DNA from: a virus
Reading direction: 5' to 3' (one strand)
DNA length: 64,000 nt
Virus record (IMG/VR): IMGVR_UViG_3300025652_000057
Span: 1-64,000 of that record
A model generated the notes under the pieces. The model was not told the DNA's origin. It was given only the letters and a program-made list of their open reading frames with translations, and searched no databases. Numbering within the stretch: the stretch's first letter is position 1; the number at the start of each line of letters is the position of its first letter. A program made the position numbers and the translations under genes. This document shows positions 25,067 to 35,700 of the stretch, in pieces.

Positions 25067-25080
25067 TTATTTATAAATAA
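25067..25080. promoter_or_regulatory. Palindromic bidirectional late promoter
   Basis: TTATTTATAAATAA is a perfect inverted repeat that contains TATAAATA on the plus strand (25072-25079) and on the minus strand (25068-25075). The plus copy lies 36 bases before the ATG at 25115 and the minus copy 27 bases before the ATG at 25041, so two divergent late transcripts can start from one overlapping site. Confidence 0.85.
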
Positions 25081-25114
25081 TAGAACAACCCTATATGAAC
25101 TAATTGGAAGAATT

Positions 25115-27877
25115 ATGTCAACAACAAAGTACTTAAAATTTGGTGCAAGAGCAGACAAGAATCTATCTGATCTTTCAGATCCATCGGCTGCATTAGATAA
25201 CATACTTAACGATATATCTGCCCAGGTAGATAGTGACGGTAACCCTTTGGGATTCACATCATCAGATTTGTTTCCCTTAATAGGACTCGCAGAGACCGGA
25301 TTGGCTAATAATCTAACTGTATCCGGACAATCTTCGGAATTATTGAATCTTGCTGGAAATACTCTACGGGCTACCTCGACTAGCGGCACACTGATAGATG
25401 TTGAGCCTCGTGTGACTATTCAAGATTATATTACCAACTTTAAGACAATCCTTGGAGATCCGCCTTGGGTTGACGGCGGCACTGGTCCCGATGCTACATT
25501 CATTCCATCAGATAGATTAAATGCAAATACTACTGACAATGTAGGCAGCATTATAGCTTGTGATCCAGGCGACACCCAGGGTGGTGGCGCACAGGATTTA
25601 ACTGTAGGAAACAGATATAGAATAGAAGTGCTGGCGAACATTAACCAAAACGGGTGGAACGATATAGCTGGTACTACTAATGTGACATACGCTATAGGCA
25701 GCATATTCACTTGTGCGGTCACTGTTTCTGATGCTGTTGGTGATGGAAATCACAACGCTGCGGCGTGTAGAAATGTCACATTGCCTAATGGTAACTCGGG
25801 CACAGCAAACGCAAATGCTCTAACCTCGAATCAGTTGTTCACCACAAAGGTAGACGCTTCACTAACTTCGATAGTGGGTCCTGAGGAATTCTGGACAAAC
25901 GGAAAATTCAACCTATCTGGAAAGATTCATCCAAGCTTCACTAACACTTTTGGTGGAATTCAGTGGACAGGATATCTGAGCGGGCAATGGGATATACAGG
26001 TCGAGTCTACAGGTTTCTATATTATAGAAGAGGATCGGGTAGACGACGGAAGTGAGAATAACTGGTCCCTATTGAAAGCTGTTACCACAGAGACTATTAA
26101 GACGTTTAGCGAAATCAAGTGGACACTGAGCGACCAAAATACTCTAATCGAATTTACCGATGAAGATGATTATAAGAGGGTTTGTAATGGAATGGATATC
26201 GTTATAAATGATATACGGGCTGAGGTGACACGAGTCTATAGGACTTCTAATGGTGATGGAACGTTCACTTACTATGCGGAGTTAGATCAGGACGTAGGCA
26301 CCGAAGACACTAGCGGATCGATCCAAACTTTTGAGTATGATCTATTCGATGAGAGAATTAACTCAGAGATTTTTTACTTCACCAGAACTGCTTTATCTGA
26401 AAGGAGAAGAGTTAGAATTAGTACATATTGGCCTAGTTTGGGACAAGGTCTACAGTATCCCAGTAAGCTGTTCTCAGATATAGGGGGAGGCGAGAGTCTA
26501 GGATTTCAGTATTTTTATAAAAATGATGGCTCAACTGATGTATATGGCAAATACAGTTTTCCATACTTTAATGAAAATAGAGCGAATATATTAAAGCAAG
26601 AGTCCGGCGCAAAGTTGACTGTTGATGATGTGTTATCTCTTGAGTACACTCCAAGTCAAAATACCCAAGATGTTATAACTGGTTATAACACAGCAAGTGA
26701 TACCGTGCCGGCAGACGATGTTAAGTTGGTTGAGGATGGTGTTCTAGATGATGTACTAGACGGCAGCACGTTTAGTGGATCACAAAAGGGCGACTGGATT
26801 GTTGCTGTTCCTGCGTTTACCACAAACTGGGCAAATGCGGCATCGAAGGCATATGCGTTTCAGATAGAATACCTTCCTGCTGGCAGTAAAGCTTACGTCT
26901 CAAAGAATTATGGCACATTAATGGGCTTAGCTCTTGAACAAACACACTATCTAATACTGGTAAAAAATCGTGGACTAATAGGTATCTATAAGAAAGATGC
27001 TCCTACAGCCACTAATGAGTGTCTGCTTCGTAAACTAGACACTGGAACTGGCGCAATGGACAAGGATACGTCTCTAGTTTCTGTGGGCGATCTGGTCCAT
27101 ACTGTCACGTTTACGGGAGCGGCGGGCAGCCTACCAGCACATAATTATCCACTCAAAGTGAATTCGATAAGTTCTACTAGTACACAGGCTTCAGTTGTCG
27201 TAGCCGTTCATCCCAAAGATAGTGCGGATATGATATCTGGCGATGGTATTGCGATTGTGTATGCCTCTAGAGGACTGAACGACATATCTGCTAAAAGTGA
27301 GTGTGAGGGCGCATATGGACTAGAGGTTAATGTAGCCTCTCCGATAGCGACACCACAGAAAATATATGTTAGCGATATTAGCCGAGGTGCCGATATGGTT
27401 AATGATGTCGCATACTATGTTGGTTCGAATTCGGCTTCACCCGTGATAGACCAATCTTCGAATAATTCCTCTACGAATGCTACACTCGTGACTGGTTCTG
27501 GCACCGATGCTACTGGTACATATATAACTCTTGATAGAAATATAACTGCACCGATTGAGACGGGAACCACTGTAGTTCTTATGTCTGATACAAACGCTGG
27601 TAAATATAAGAATAGAGAGTATTGTATTATTCCATTAAACACTGCTCCTCCTTGGACAAGTACAAGTGAAGGTCTAGCTACTCCTAGTGGAAACCCAGAT
27701 TTGATTACAGAGGGTCTAATATTTCGAGAACTGGGCGCTGATGTGGCTACATCTAATGTGGTAAGTCTAGCTACTAATCCATTCAGTGATCCGAATTCTG
27801 TTTCAGATAAGTATGTTCCTATAACATTTAACGGAAATACTTATAAGATTCTGGTCAATGATAATACATTAACTTAA
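25115..27877 (+). CDS. Large virion/fibre protein, the only plus-strand gene
   Basis: A 920-residue protein starting MSTTKYLKFGARADKNLSDL with GGAAGA upstream of the ATG. The N-terminal motif (ADKNLSDLSDPSAALDNIL, residues 13-31) is of the kind found at the base of phage fibres and resembles the N-termini of the genes at 29291 and 27874. Near residue 165 is one copy of the dispersed aromatic/glycine module (YRIEVLANINQNGW ... GSIFTC). The rest is beta-rich with no enzymatic motif. It is divergent from the neck operon and convergent with the next fibre gene, whose stop overlaps its own. Expression is expected to be late. Receptor binding is plausible but not shown. Confidence 0.88.
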   Translation: MSTTKYLKFGARADKNLSDLSDPSAALDNILNDISAQVDSDGNPLGFTSSDLFPLIGLAETGLANNLTVSGQSSELLNLAGNTLRATSTSGTLIDVEPRVTIQDYITNFKTILGDPPWVDGGTGPDATFIPSDRLNANTTDNVGSIIACDPGDTQGGGAQDLTVGNRYRIEVLANINQNGWNDIAGTTNVTYAIGSIFTCAVTVSDAVGDGNHNAAACRNVTLPNGNSGTANANALTSNQLFTTKVDASLTSIVGPEEFWTNGKFNLSGKIHPSFTNTFGGIQWTGYLSGQWDIQVESTGFYIIEEDRVDDGSENNWSLLKAVTTETIKTFSEIKWTLSDQNTLIEFTDEDDYKRVCNGMDIVINDIRAEVTRVYRTSNGDGTFTYYAELDQDVGTEDTSGSIQTFEYDLFDERINSEIFYFTRTALSERRRVRISTYWPSLGQGLQYPSKLFSDIGGGESLGFQYFYKNDGSTDVYGKYSFPYFNENRANILKQESGAKLTVDDVLSLEYTPSQNTQDVITGYNTASDTVPADDVKLVEDGVLDDVLDGSTFSGSQKGDWIVAVPAFTTNWANAASKAYAFQIEYLPAGSKAYVSKNYGTLMGLALEQTHYLILVKNRGLIGIYKKDAPTATNECLLRKLDTGTGAMDKDTSLVSVGDLVHTVTFTGAAGSLPAHNYPLKVNSISSTSTQASVVVAVHPKDSADMISGDGIAIVYASRGLNDISAKSECEGAYGLEVNVASPIATPQKIYVSDISRGADMVNDVAYYVGSNSASPVIDQSSNNSSTNATLVTGSGTDATGTYITLDRNITAPIETGTTVVLMSDTNAGKYKNREYCIIPLNTAPPWTSTSEGLATPSGNPDLITEGLIFRELGADVATSNVVSLATNPFSDPNSVSDKYVPITFNGNTYKILVNDNTLT

Positions 27878-29280
27878 TCTTTAACTAGTAAGTAGAACTG
27901 TTCTCCGTTAACTAGTATGGGTAACTTATGTGTATACGTGGGATTCGACTCACTTACTACTAGATCGACAATATCAAGAGTTGCTGCTCCGTCCGTTTTA
28001 ATTAGGACAGGGGTTGCGCCAGTAGAGCTGATTGTGAGTTTAGATATCTGAGCATTATTTGATGTTGTTCTTAGTGCGGCAGAACCGGTTATACTATCTC
28101 CAGCAGCAACTTCCTCCCAAGGATTATCAGATCCAGAGAACGCTCGAACTTCCTGACCAGTTGCGCCGTTTAATATGAATAGTCCTGGCGGATTAACAGC
28201 TTTTACAGTACCAGAGCCTATACCAGATATAGCAGTACCGTCTGCTTGTGTAGTTGCTCCGTTGGCAGTGAAGATTTCTCCTACTGCGGGTGAAGCGTCT
28301 GCTCCAATGTGAGTCCAGTCAGCATCAATAGTGTCGCCTTTGTCAATTATCTTGTACTGCTCATTAGTGACTAGTGCGGTGGTTATCGTTCTAGGATAAC
28401 CTACCTCTAGATTATTGCTGTTTGTTATACTAACTTGACCTTTAATCCTAACAGGTTCAGTGAATGCACTGTCTAAGTATGTTAGAGGAACACGAGTTTT
28501 CTTGAAGGCAATCTTGGATATTATATTTGATATATATGCAGTTTGCTCAAACGTATCATATCCATTATCGACGACATCATCGGTGCCATCAACACTCTCA
28601 GGACTAACTAGTCCACCACCACCACTGTCGTCTGTTAGCAACAGCACTGGATTTAAGTTTTTTAAATTGTCAATGCTAACTACATCGTCTCTAGTTAGCG
28701 ATACGTTTGAGATGGTAGCAACACTAGCTAGATTAACAACATTGTTGCTCGAATCGAGCAACTGAAATCGGTCTAAGGCATTAGAGTTAGATACTATGTA
28801 TGGATAAGTGGTACCCTCGTCTATAGATATTGCTGTGCCGTTAGCGTACCCTACTTTATTTTGTCCTATGACAACTATGGTGTGTCCATCAACCGGATCG
28901 TCAATATTCTGAAAGTCTACTTGTGGCTGAATCTCTGTAGCCACACCATCAGTGCCCGTACTAATATCACCTTGGCCAGTCGCCTGAAACACCTCTCCTA
29001 CTGCGGGTGAAGCGTCTGCGCCTATTCCCGTCCAGTTTCTAGATGTTCCTAGATCAAATATCTTATAAGACTTAGTGGACACAAATGATCCGAATGCGGT
29101 ATTTGTAGCGGCAAGGGCGTTTGGATCATTCGCTAGTTCACTCTTAAAGTTGCCGTTTCCGTCAAACAACAGAATATCTTGGTGAATATTAGTTCCACCA
29201 AGATTGTCCAATATACTTCTGTCAGAAGATGCAGAGCCACTCTCTACTAAATTTAAGTTTTTGACAAAGCCTTGTGCCAT
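27874..29280 (-). CDS. Modular virion/fibre protein with two copies of the dispersed module
   Basis: A 468-residue protein. The N-terminus contains SDRSILDNLGG, a short fibre-base motif. Two copies of the aromatic/glycine module follow, at residues 70-116 (YKIFDLGTSRNWTGIGADAS) and about 305-360 (YKIIDKGDTIDADWTHIGA), sharing a 26-base exact DNA identity (28277-28302 and 28994-29019), evidence of recent internal duplication. The C-terminus is beta-rich (THKLPILVNGEQFYLLVKD). No enzyme motif. AAGGAAA precedes the ATG. It ends tail-to-tail with the plus-strand gene. Confidence 0.85.
   Translation of the reverse strand: MAQGFVKNLNLVESGSASSDRSILDNLGGTNIHQDILLFDGNGNFKSELANDPNALAATNTAFGSFVSTKSYKIFDLGTSRNWTGIGADASPAVGEVFQATGQGDISTGTDGVATEIQPQVDFQNIDDPVDGHTIVVIGQNKVGYANGTAISIDEGTTYPYIVSNSNALDRFQLLDSSNNVVNLASVATISNVSLTRDDVVSIDNLKNLNPVLLLTDDSGGGGLVSPESVDGTDDVVDNGYDTFEQTAYISNIISKIAFKKTRVPLTYLDSAFTEPVRIKGQVSITNSNNLEVGYPRTITTALVTNEQYKIIDKGDTIDADWTHIGADASPAVGEIFTANGATTQADGTAISGIGSGTVKAVNPPGLFILNGATGQEVRAFSGSDNPWEEVAAGDSITGSAALRTTSNNAQISKLTISSTGATPVLIKTDGAATLDIVDLVVSESNPTYTHKLPILVNGEQFYLLVKD
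28277..28302 (-). repeat. 26-base direct repeat, downstream copy
   Basis: Exact copy of 28994-29019 within the same gene, coding the GADASPAVGE core of the dispersed module. Perfect DNA identity between module copies that differ elsewhere points to gene conversion or recent duplication. Confidence 0.85.
28994..29019 (-). repeat. 26-base direct repeat, upstream copy
   Basis: Exact copy of 28277-28302; codes the GADASPAVGE core of the first module copy. Confidence 0.85.
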
Positions 29281-29290
29281 GCTAGTTTCC

Positions 29291-32200
29291 TTAGTCTAAA
29301 AGTATTGTCCAGCCGTTTGATCTGAGAGCGGCTAGCTTGTTTGAGGATGAAGCTATGCCATCTGTGTCGTCATCATCTACAGCAGCTTGAGATAATGTAT
29401 CTAAGCCATCTGAGCGGCTCTGTCCCAAGAAATTCAATGTTACGCCACCTCTAGGTCTAGCTTGGTAGTTTTCATATAGATCGTATATCAACTCTGTTGC
29501 AGTCGAGGCACGAAGATTGTTATTGCTGAAGTCTAAATCCCTCATTACTAAACAGTATCTAAGAGAGCCTGCGCTATATCCATTTAATTTATTATTTTGC
29601 ATTCTCAGGTTTTTCAGCGATGGCGTATTAGAGAAATCTGGAATTAATTCGCTGAATTCATTATCGTTTAGCCATAACGTTTGAAGCTTGGGCAATTCCT
29701 GCGCAGGAAATTGACCGCTAAATGAATTAACATTCATCTTTATTGTCTTAAGCTTTGGATGAGTAAGTATGGGGAATGTCCCCGTTAGACCTCTACTCAA
29801 AATTCTGTCTTTTGCGTATGGCATAACCTCAGCGCCTGAGTTAGAGCCACCTATAACAGCAGCGGCGTTGGCAGTAAAGGTTCTGCCTGGATATATGCTA
29901 GGACTGCCATTCATTATGGCATGCCATTCAGACTCAGTGTGTGTGCCTACCTTTCTTATCATATATCTCTTACTAGCGTCGAGCTGTACTGTTTTAGGAT
30001 TGATGGCTTGTGCAACAAACGAATCTCCCACTGTAGGATTCGCACCGTGATTTACACCTGTTATTGGATCAGTTCCCCCGTCTACCCAACCAATTTGTTC
30101 CCACTGAAGTTTGGATGCTGTATTAGTGGTAGCGTCTCCATAAAGGCTTATTATAGTGTATGTCTGCTCTGCCTGTACCCATATTAAATCCTTTAATCTA
30201 GCGTTCTCTCTGAGGTCTAAGTATTCGAGTTTTTGATTGGCAGCAAAATCAGGTAAAGTGCCTCTGAGATCGTTAGCCGCTAGATATATCTGTTTGAGAT
30301 TTTTACAGTTAGTTAGGTTTAAATTATAGTCAGCGTTCGTAGGATGAACAATAGTTCCAGATGATCTCCAATGCTGGTATGAATATAGATACTGTAGTCT
30401 TTGAGAGTTTGCGAAAGCCTGTCCTCGATGATTTACGGCACCACTAGTAGAGAAAATGTCATTACCGTATAATTCCTTATCACTTCCTGCGTTCAAATAA
30501 TGTGTTAAATTGTTAGACCCTAAGAATATATCATCTTGTATTGTTCCACGGACGCCATAGCCCCATCTAATGTCGATAAAATATAAGTTTGCCTTTCCTT
30601 GAAACATTCCATTAGTTTTAAAGTTGCCCCTCATATTTCTAGGGTTATACAAATTGAAGTATTCTAGAGAGGTACATCCATCAAACTTGCCGTCTATGGT
30701 CCTCTCGGCGGTTTGCCATCTACTGTCGGTTGAGTTGTGCTTCTGAGAATATCTCTTTAGATTTATCTTATTTGACATATCTATAACATTATGATATCCG
30801 TATTCTGATTGGAATTCGGTGATGTTGGAGCTTCTGAATGCTGGTATGGCCATATCAGTCGAGCTTTTCACTTTAGTGGCAGTATTCGTACCATCGTAAT
30901 TAGGATACTCTGAGTTAGTGAATGTGCCGTTCTGTCTAATATCAACATACGTTGTGTTTGGACTTCTATATACACCAGGCGACAGACCAGAGAATGGTTG
31001 TCGGTAAGTAGAGTAATATGATATGCCGTCAGTGCCATAATATTCGAGATTGCCGTCTACATCACATTTAACGAACGAGTGTCCTCCTACACTAGATCCA
31101 CTTGTAGACATTGTGACTGCGGCAGTATCTTCTTTATTTAGAACATTGACTATGTTACTTGACCCATCTCCAATCTTTTCGAATATGTAGACCTCTCCGT
31201 CTGTTAAGCCAGTTACGCCAGCGCCAAGTCTTGGGTAGAGATCAACTCTCTGATTATATTTGACGTAGATTTTAGTAGAACTTAACGATGAAGTCCCACC
31301 ATCGAACCAAATGTCTACATACCCTGAAGGTAGTGTCGCCAGAGATATTGTTGTGACTGAGCCGCTTACCGGCCATAGATCGGTTACACTTCTTAGACCA
31401 GTGTTCGCTTCTAAAGGATCATATGTCTGCGGAGATATCTTCGAACCGAGCATAGCTCTGACGAGGTCTCTTTGATATGTGGCGCCCATAGAGAGGTCAC
31501 GAAGAGCCTTATAATCTTTTAAATTCACAGGTGTGGCATCCCTAAAACATCCGTTAGCGAATATAGTTGTCATGGTTGTCGGAAGTCTGTTTAGCTGTGC
31601 CGATGCCGTACTTGCTGAGAGCGCCGATGATTCTGTGAATCCGTTTGTGCCTTCTATGTATTGTGCCGCTCTAGTTAAGCCTAAGTTGTTTCCTGTGATC
31701 GAAATCTCTTCTAGTGCTGTAGCAAGACCTGCGCCACCAGCGTAACCAGACTTTGCTACTGTAGCGTCACTTCTAAATTCTGGCATAATAGAGAAGTCGT
31801 TGCCCTCTATATTTAAAATCTTTAGTGCGGGTAAGCTTATGTTAGTCCAATCTATTAAATTGGTATTCTCTACATCTAGTCTCTGAACCTTAGATGGATC
31901 GTAGAAAAATTCAAGTCTTCTAGGCTTAGATGACGTGTCTCTGTATGCATAGATTGCGGGATTAGTTTCTGTTCCGATGCCTATGTTGCCCGGATTCGCA
32001 GCCGTGCCGTCACCAGAATTATACGATAAATCACTTCCGTCAGTATTCGTGATTCTCCATGTTATAGGGACTAAGCCTGCGGAGTCACTGACTCCTCCAG
32101 GCGTAATGACTGCGCCAAGATCAACATCTCTAAAATATGCATTCCATGTTATCGGTATGCCTTTCATTGCTAAGAATTGGTGTGTGTTTGTAGCATCAGC

Positions 32201-32779
32201 CGCATTCGTATTATTTATTTTTAAGACATGGGTTGCAACTTCAGCCCTGAACGTCTTAGGTATAGGAGCAACCGTTGTCTCTAGGTTCGTGAATGCTATA
32301 GTGTCGCCTATAACTTTAGCTTCACCGCCGTAAAGAATGTAATCGCTTGGAGTTGGCTCGTTGCCAACTGGTGACCATGAGGACTGTCTTGATGTAGATA
32401 TATCTGATGCCTTTAATGACCAGTAGTTCAATCCATCAACTTCACTAAAGTCTATATAATTAAACTTGATGGCACTGCCCGCTATACGGGAATTTATTGA
32501 CATATTGAAGTCCATAGGAACTCTAATATCACTTACAGACTCTAATACATCATTAGTAGTTTCTGCGGTTGAGGCCAGAGACTGTAGTGTTGTTTTTTGA
32601 GGCTCTATTAGTTTAGACACAGCATGAAAATCTGTTACGGTGACATCGGTACCGGGTTGAGTCAGTCCCCTGATTAAATCGAGATCGGCTCTATTTAATC
32701 CCAAGTTACGCAAAGCTATGCGAGGGTCGTCTACATCGATCATACCCTTTGCGATATTAAGACCTCTAAAAATTGCCAT
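29291..32779 (-). CDS. Leucine-rich-repeat adhesin / tail fibre protein
   Basis: A 1162-residue protein. The N-terminus GLNIAKGMIDVDDPRIALRNLGL is a fibre-base motif. Leucine-rich repeats occur at about 300-345 (LPALKILNIEGNDFSIMPEF), around 700-760 in BspA style (FDGCTSLEYFNLYN), at 820-870 (LKQIYLAANDLRGTLPDF; LEYLDLREN) and at 1000-1110 (LKTIKMNVNSFSGQFP; LQTLWLNDNEFSELIP; LKNLRMQNNKLNG). Two copies of the dispersed module (about 870-985) interrupt the repeat array. This points to a protein-binding surface on the virion, probably receptor recognition. It is coupled by TAATG to the upstream gene. Confidence 0.87.
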   Translation of the reverse strand: MAIFRGLNIAKGMIDVDDPRIALRNLGLNRADLDLIRGLTQPGTDVTVTDFHAVSKLIEPQKTTLQSLASTAETTNDVLESVSDIRVPMDFNMSINSRIAGSAIKFNYIDFSEVDGLNYWSLKASDISTSRQSSWSPVGNEPTPSDYILYGGEAKVIGDTIAFTNLETTVAPIPKTFRAEVATHVLKINNTNAADATNTHQFLAMKGIPITWNAYFRDVDLGAVITPGGVSDSAGLVPITWRITNTDGSDLSYNSGDGTAANPGNIGIGTETNPAIYAYRDTSSKPRRLEFFYDPSKVQRLDVENTNLIDWTNISLPALKILNIEGNDFSIMPEFRSDATVAKSGYAGGAGLATALEEISITGNNLGLTRAAQYIEGTNGFTESSALSASTASAQLNRLPTTMTTIFANGCFRDATPVNLKDYKALRDLSMGATYQRDLVRAMLGSKISPQTYDPLEANTGLRSVTDLWPVSGSVTTISLATLPSGYVDIWFDGGTSSLSSTKIYVKYNQRVDLYPRLGAGVTGLTDGEVYIFEKIGDGSSNIVNVLNKEDTAAVTMSTSGSSVGGHSFVKCDVDGNLEYYGTDGISYYSTYRQPFSGLSPGVYRSPNTTYVDIRQNGTFTNSEYPNYDGTNTATKVKSSTDMAIPAFRSSNITEFQSEYGYHNVIDMSNKINLKRYSQKHNSTDSRWQTAERTIDGKFDGCTSLEYFNLYNPRNMRGNFKTNGMFQGKANLYFIDIRWGYGVRGTIQDDIFLGSNNLTHYLNAGSDKELYGNDIFSTSGAVNHRGQAFANSQRLQYLYSYQHWRSSGTIVHPTNADYNLNLTNCKNLKQIYLAANDLRGTLPDFAANQKLEYLDLRENARLKDLIWVQAEQTYTIISLYGDATTNTASKLQWEQIGWVDGGTDPITGVNHGANPTVGDSFVAQAINPKTVQLDASKRYMIRKVGTHTESEWHAIMNGSPSIYPGRTFTANAAAVIGGSNSGAEVMPYAKDRILSRGLTGTFPILTHPKLKTIKMNVNSFSGQFPAQELPKLQTLWLNDNEFSELIPDFSNTPSLKNLRMQNNKLNGYSAGSLRYCLVMRDLDFSNNNLRASTATELIYDLYENYQARPRGGVTLNFLGQSRSDGLDTLSQAAVDDDDTDGIASSSNKLAALRSNGWTILLD

Positions 32780-35700
32780 TATTGTTCCCTGACTGTAAGA
32801 GTTGCTTCGACATTTCCTTGACTGCCATCTAAACTTGTGGCGGTGAAGTATATTGCCTTATTATTTAGTAGTCCTCTAGATACACCCTTTCTGTCCACAT
32901 TGAAGATGGAGGTTAGATCCATAAGTGTGGGCTTATTGGCATCAACGTAAAACGAGTATAGGTTACTACCTGATCTTAAAGGATTAAGTGCGGTTGAATC
33001 GTAACGACAACTAGCCAATTGCTCATCGGAATTGAATGCACACGGCGTCTCAGTTTTATTAGATCCCCCGCTATTGACTATAGATATATTCGTATTATAT
33101 GTATCTGCTTCTGTTATAAGTGATGGCGTATGTGTTCTAATCAATCCATCTTCGCCTATCTCTTCAATGACAATGCCGTTGATTTTCGCAAAGTCCTGTA
33201 GAGCAAATACTGGATATAGAGGTTGAGCGTTGAATGGTATTACCTGCGACTTAATGAACTTGTTGTCGGTAAATCTTTCTTGTCCATTCTTGTCATATGA
33301 AATTGCTTGCCAGTCATGCGATAGCTCTAATATCTTAGTTTGTATAAATGCTTGCCCATTAGAAATTAGTGCATCAATTGCGGTCTCAAGAGCGCCACTG
33401 TTATTATCAGTGACGTATACATACGCATTACTATCAGTAGGTTGCGTGATAGTTGTCGCAAAGAATTCACCTGTTCCCACGAATCCTATGCCTACTTCTG
33501 ATAAGCCAGCACCATTAGCGTCGAATTTAATTGTGTTGTTCGTTGGCCCTGATACCCCTGATGCAAAGGTGATTTTTACGAAGGCACTGAACTCGCCTGT
33601 GCCTTGTTCGACACCTATAACCTGATAATCGATAAGTGATACACTGCCGACCACCGTGGATATATCGCCAGAATCAGCACCCGCTGGATTTGTTAATCTG
33701 GGGTCTATTTCCATTTGATCGCCGTATGTAGGATCCCACTCCTCAAACTCTGCTCTCGATATCTGAGAGTAGTTTGTTGATACATGACAATACTCAACGA
33801 ATGGATGTGCGTTGATATCATAGTCTTTATAATCGGGAGCCCCTTCAATGAAACTATTATCAAACTGAAGTTTATTTTCATCGGCATCACCGCCGGGAGC
33901 GATAGGCTTATATGGAGTAACCGATACTGTAAATTCTGCCCAATGCTTACTTAGATATGAACCGTCTCTGCCCTGTGGGTTTAAAAAGTGTATTTTAAAC
34001 TTATTAGCGTTTATTGGAGTCTCTGAGGCTACAATAGTATTATAATTAGTCAGAACACCAGAGAATGTCGCACTATTACTAGGATCTAATATTGATCCAT
34101 TCACATTTAAGCTTCTTCTGACTGATTGTTCTGTTAAGTTATATGAGCTATTTCTTCTGAGCGTATTAGTGGATCGTCCGTTAGCTTGATACGAAGGATT
34201 AACGTAGACCCCATAAACTCCATCCGCAATAATGTGGCCGTATTGGTCATCGGAGTTCAGCCTCTTAACAACAGTCACTGTTAAACCTGTAGCAGTAGCG
34301 GCTATATATTCAGTGGCAAGAGTCAATGTGTTATCGTCGTCTATTAGTGCTACTTGATATTCAACACCAGCTATCGATATATTGTCTCCAATAACAAGAT
34401 CAGTCGTAAATGCTGTACTGACACCGATGACATTCTTCGAGCTTGCTTCTACGTTTATAGTGCCTTGAACAGTTGCGTCTGTCGGCTGCAATATGTCGAT
34501 TAGCGAGTCGCTCGTATAGCCAAAGTCTAATGATCTCGACTTAGGATGTCTACCATTCATGTGAATAGATGGTGAGAAGTTGAAGTGTACGCCTTGTGGA
34601 GATCCTACAATCTCTTCTACATCTATTCTACATAGCTTATCAGAGTTTATTGAAATGTTAACTGGATAAGCTTTCTTGTAATTTCTTACCGCTGCCCCTT
34701 TAGAGTTTAAAATGTGATTTTTTGGCAATACTCCTAGTATGGGAGTTCTACTTGTGAACGCCTTACTGTTGGCCGTTGTAGTAGACAGTCGTATAGTGCC
34801 CTCATCTCCACCATCAATATAATAACTACTACCATACTTGTATAGATAAACCGGTGCCCTAATGTTAGCGTTGTCACCAGAACTTAGTATATACTTAAAT
34901 TTAAAGTCTGGATTCGCCAATACGGGCTGACCTAATCCATTCTCTATTATAAATGTGTGTAGTTTTACCCATCTAGCATCCCCATTACCAACTGGGATAT
35001 ATGCGTAAAATCTAGCGCCTATGGCACCATACCAAGAGAATTCTATCTTATACATTGTCACATCTTCAAAGGACAATATGTAGCCAGATTCGCCTATACC
35101 TAAAAGTGCGTCTCCGTTCCACTTGGATCTCAGTATTGTAGTTTCCCAGAGTGCTTCAGAGTTACCTATGCCGTCAACATAGATTGCCGTATCGGACTGA
35201 TCCTCAATAGATAGTCCTTGTCTTAGAAGTAGTTCATCAGGCATCCTAATTGTACTTCTTCTAACTATATTGAACTGACTGCCTTTTAACTGAAACATAT
35301 ACTCGTCAGTGTCGTTAGAGCAGCCCCACTCTAGAGTTGTGTCTATACTGTTTGGAGAAGATGCTAGTCTAGCGCCGAATGTGAATCCGCTTGCTCTACC
35401 GGGCTGATATCTAAATGCTCTTTTACTCTCTAGGACAGCAACCTGGTTATTAAGTGATGATCCTCCTGGCACACAATCGGTTGATCTGGCGAACGATACA
35501 AGTTTACTATAGCCAGATGATCTGGTGTAATCTGTTTCAGCACTTCCGAGCAATGGAGGAAATTTGGCTATGCCATCCTTTATCTGTTCGAATAAAAATG
35601 TCCAGTTTTCTATGGCATCGAATGCTATCTGTATGTCGTCGCCGCCATACTCTACATCGTGCCAGTTGCCATTTTTATCAAAGACTGCCTTTGATCCATT

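Noticed and set aside
25042-25389. N-terminal extension of the 124-residue gene to an upstream ATG
   Set aside because: It would cross the late promoter and lie antisense under the plus-strand gene; the start at 25041 has a proper ribosome site and begins a typical domain.
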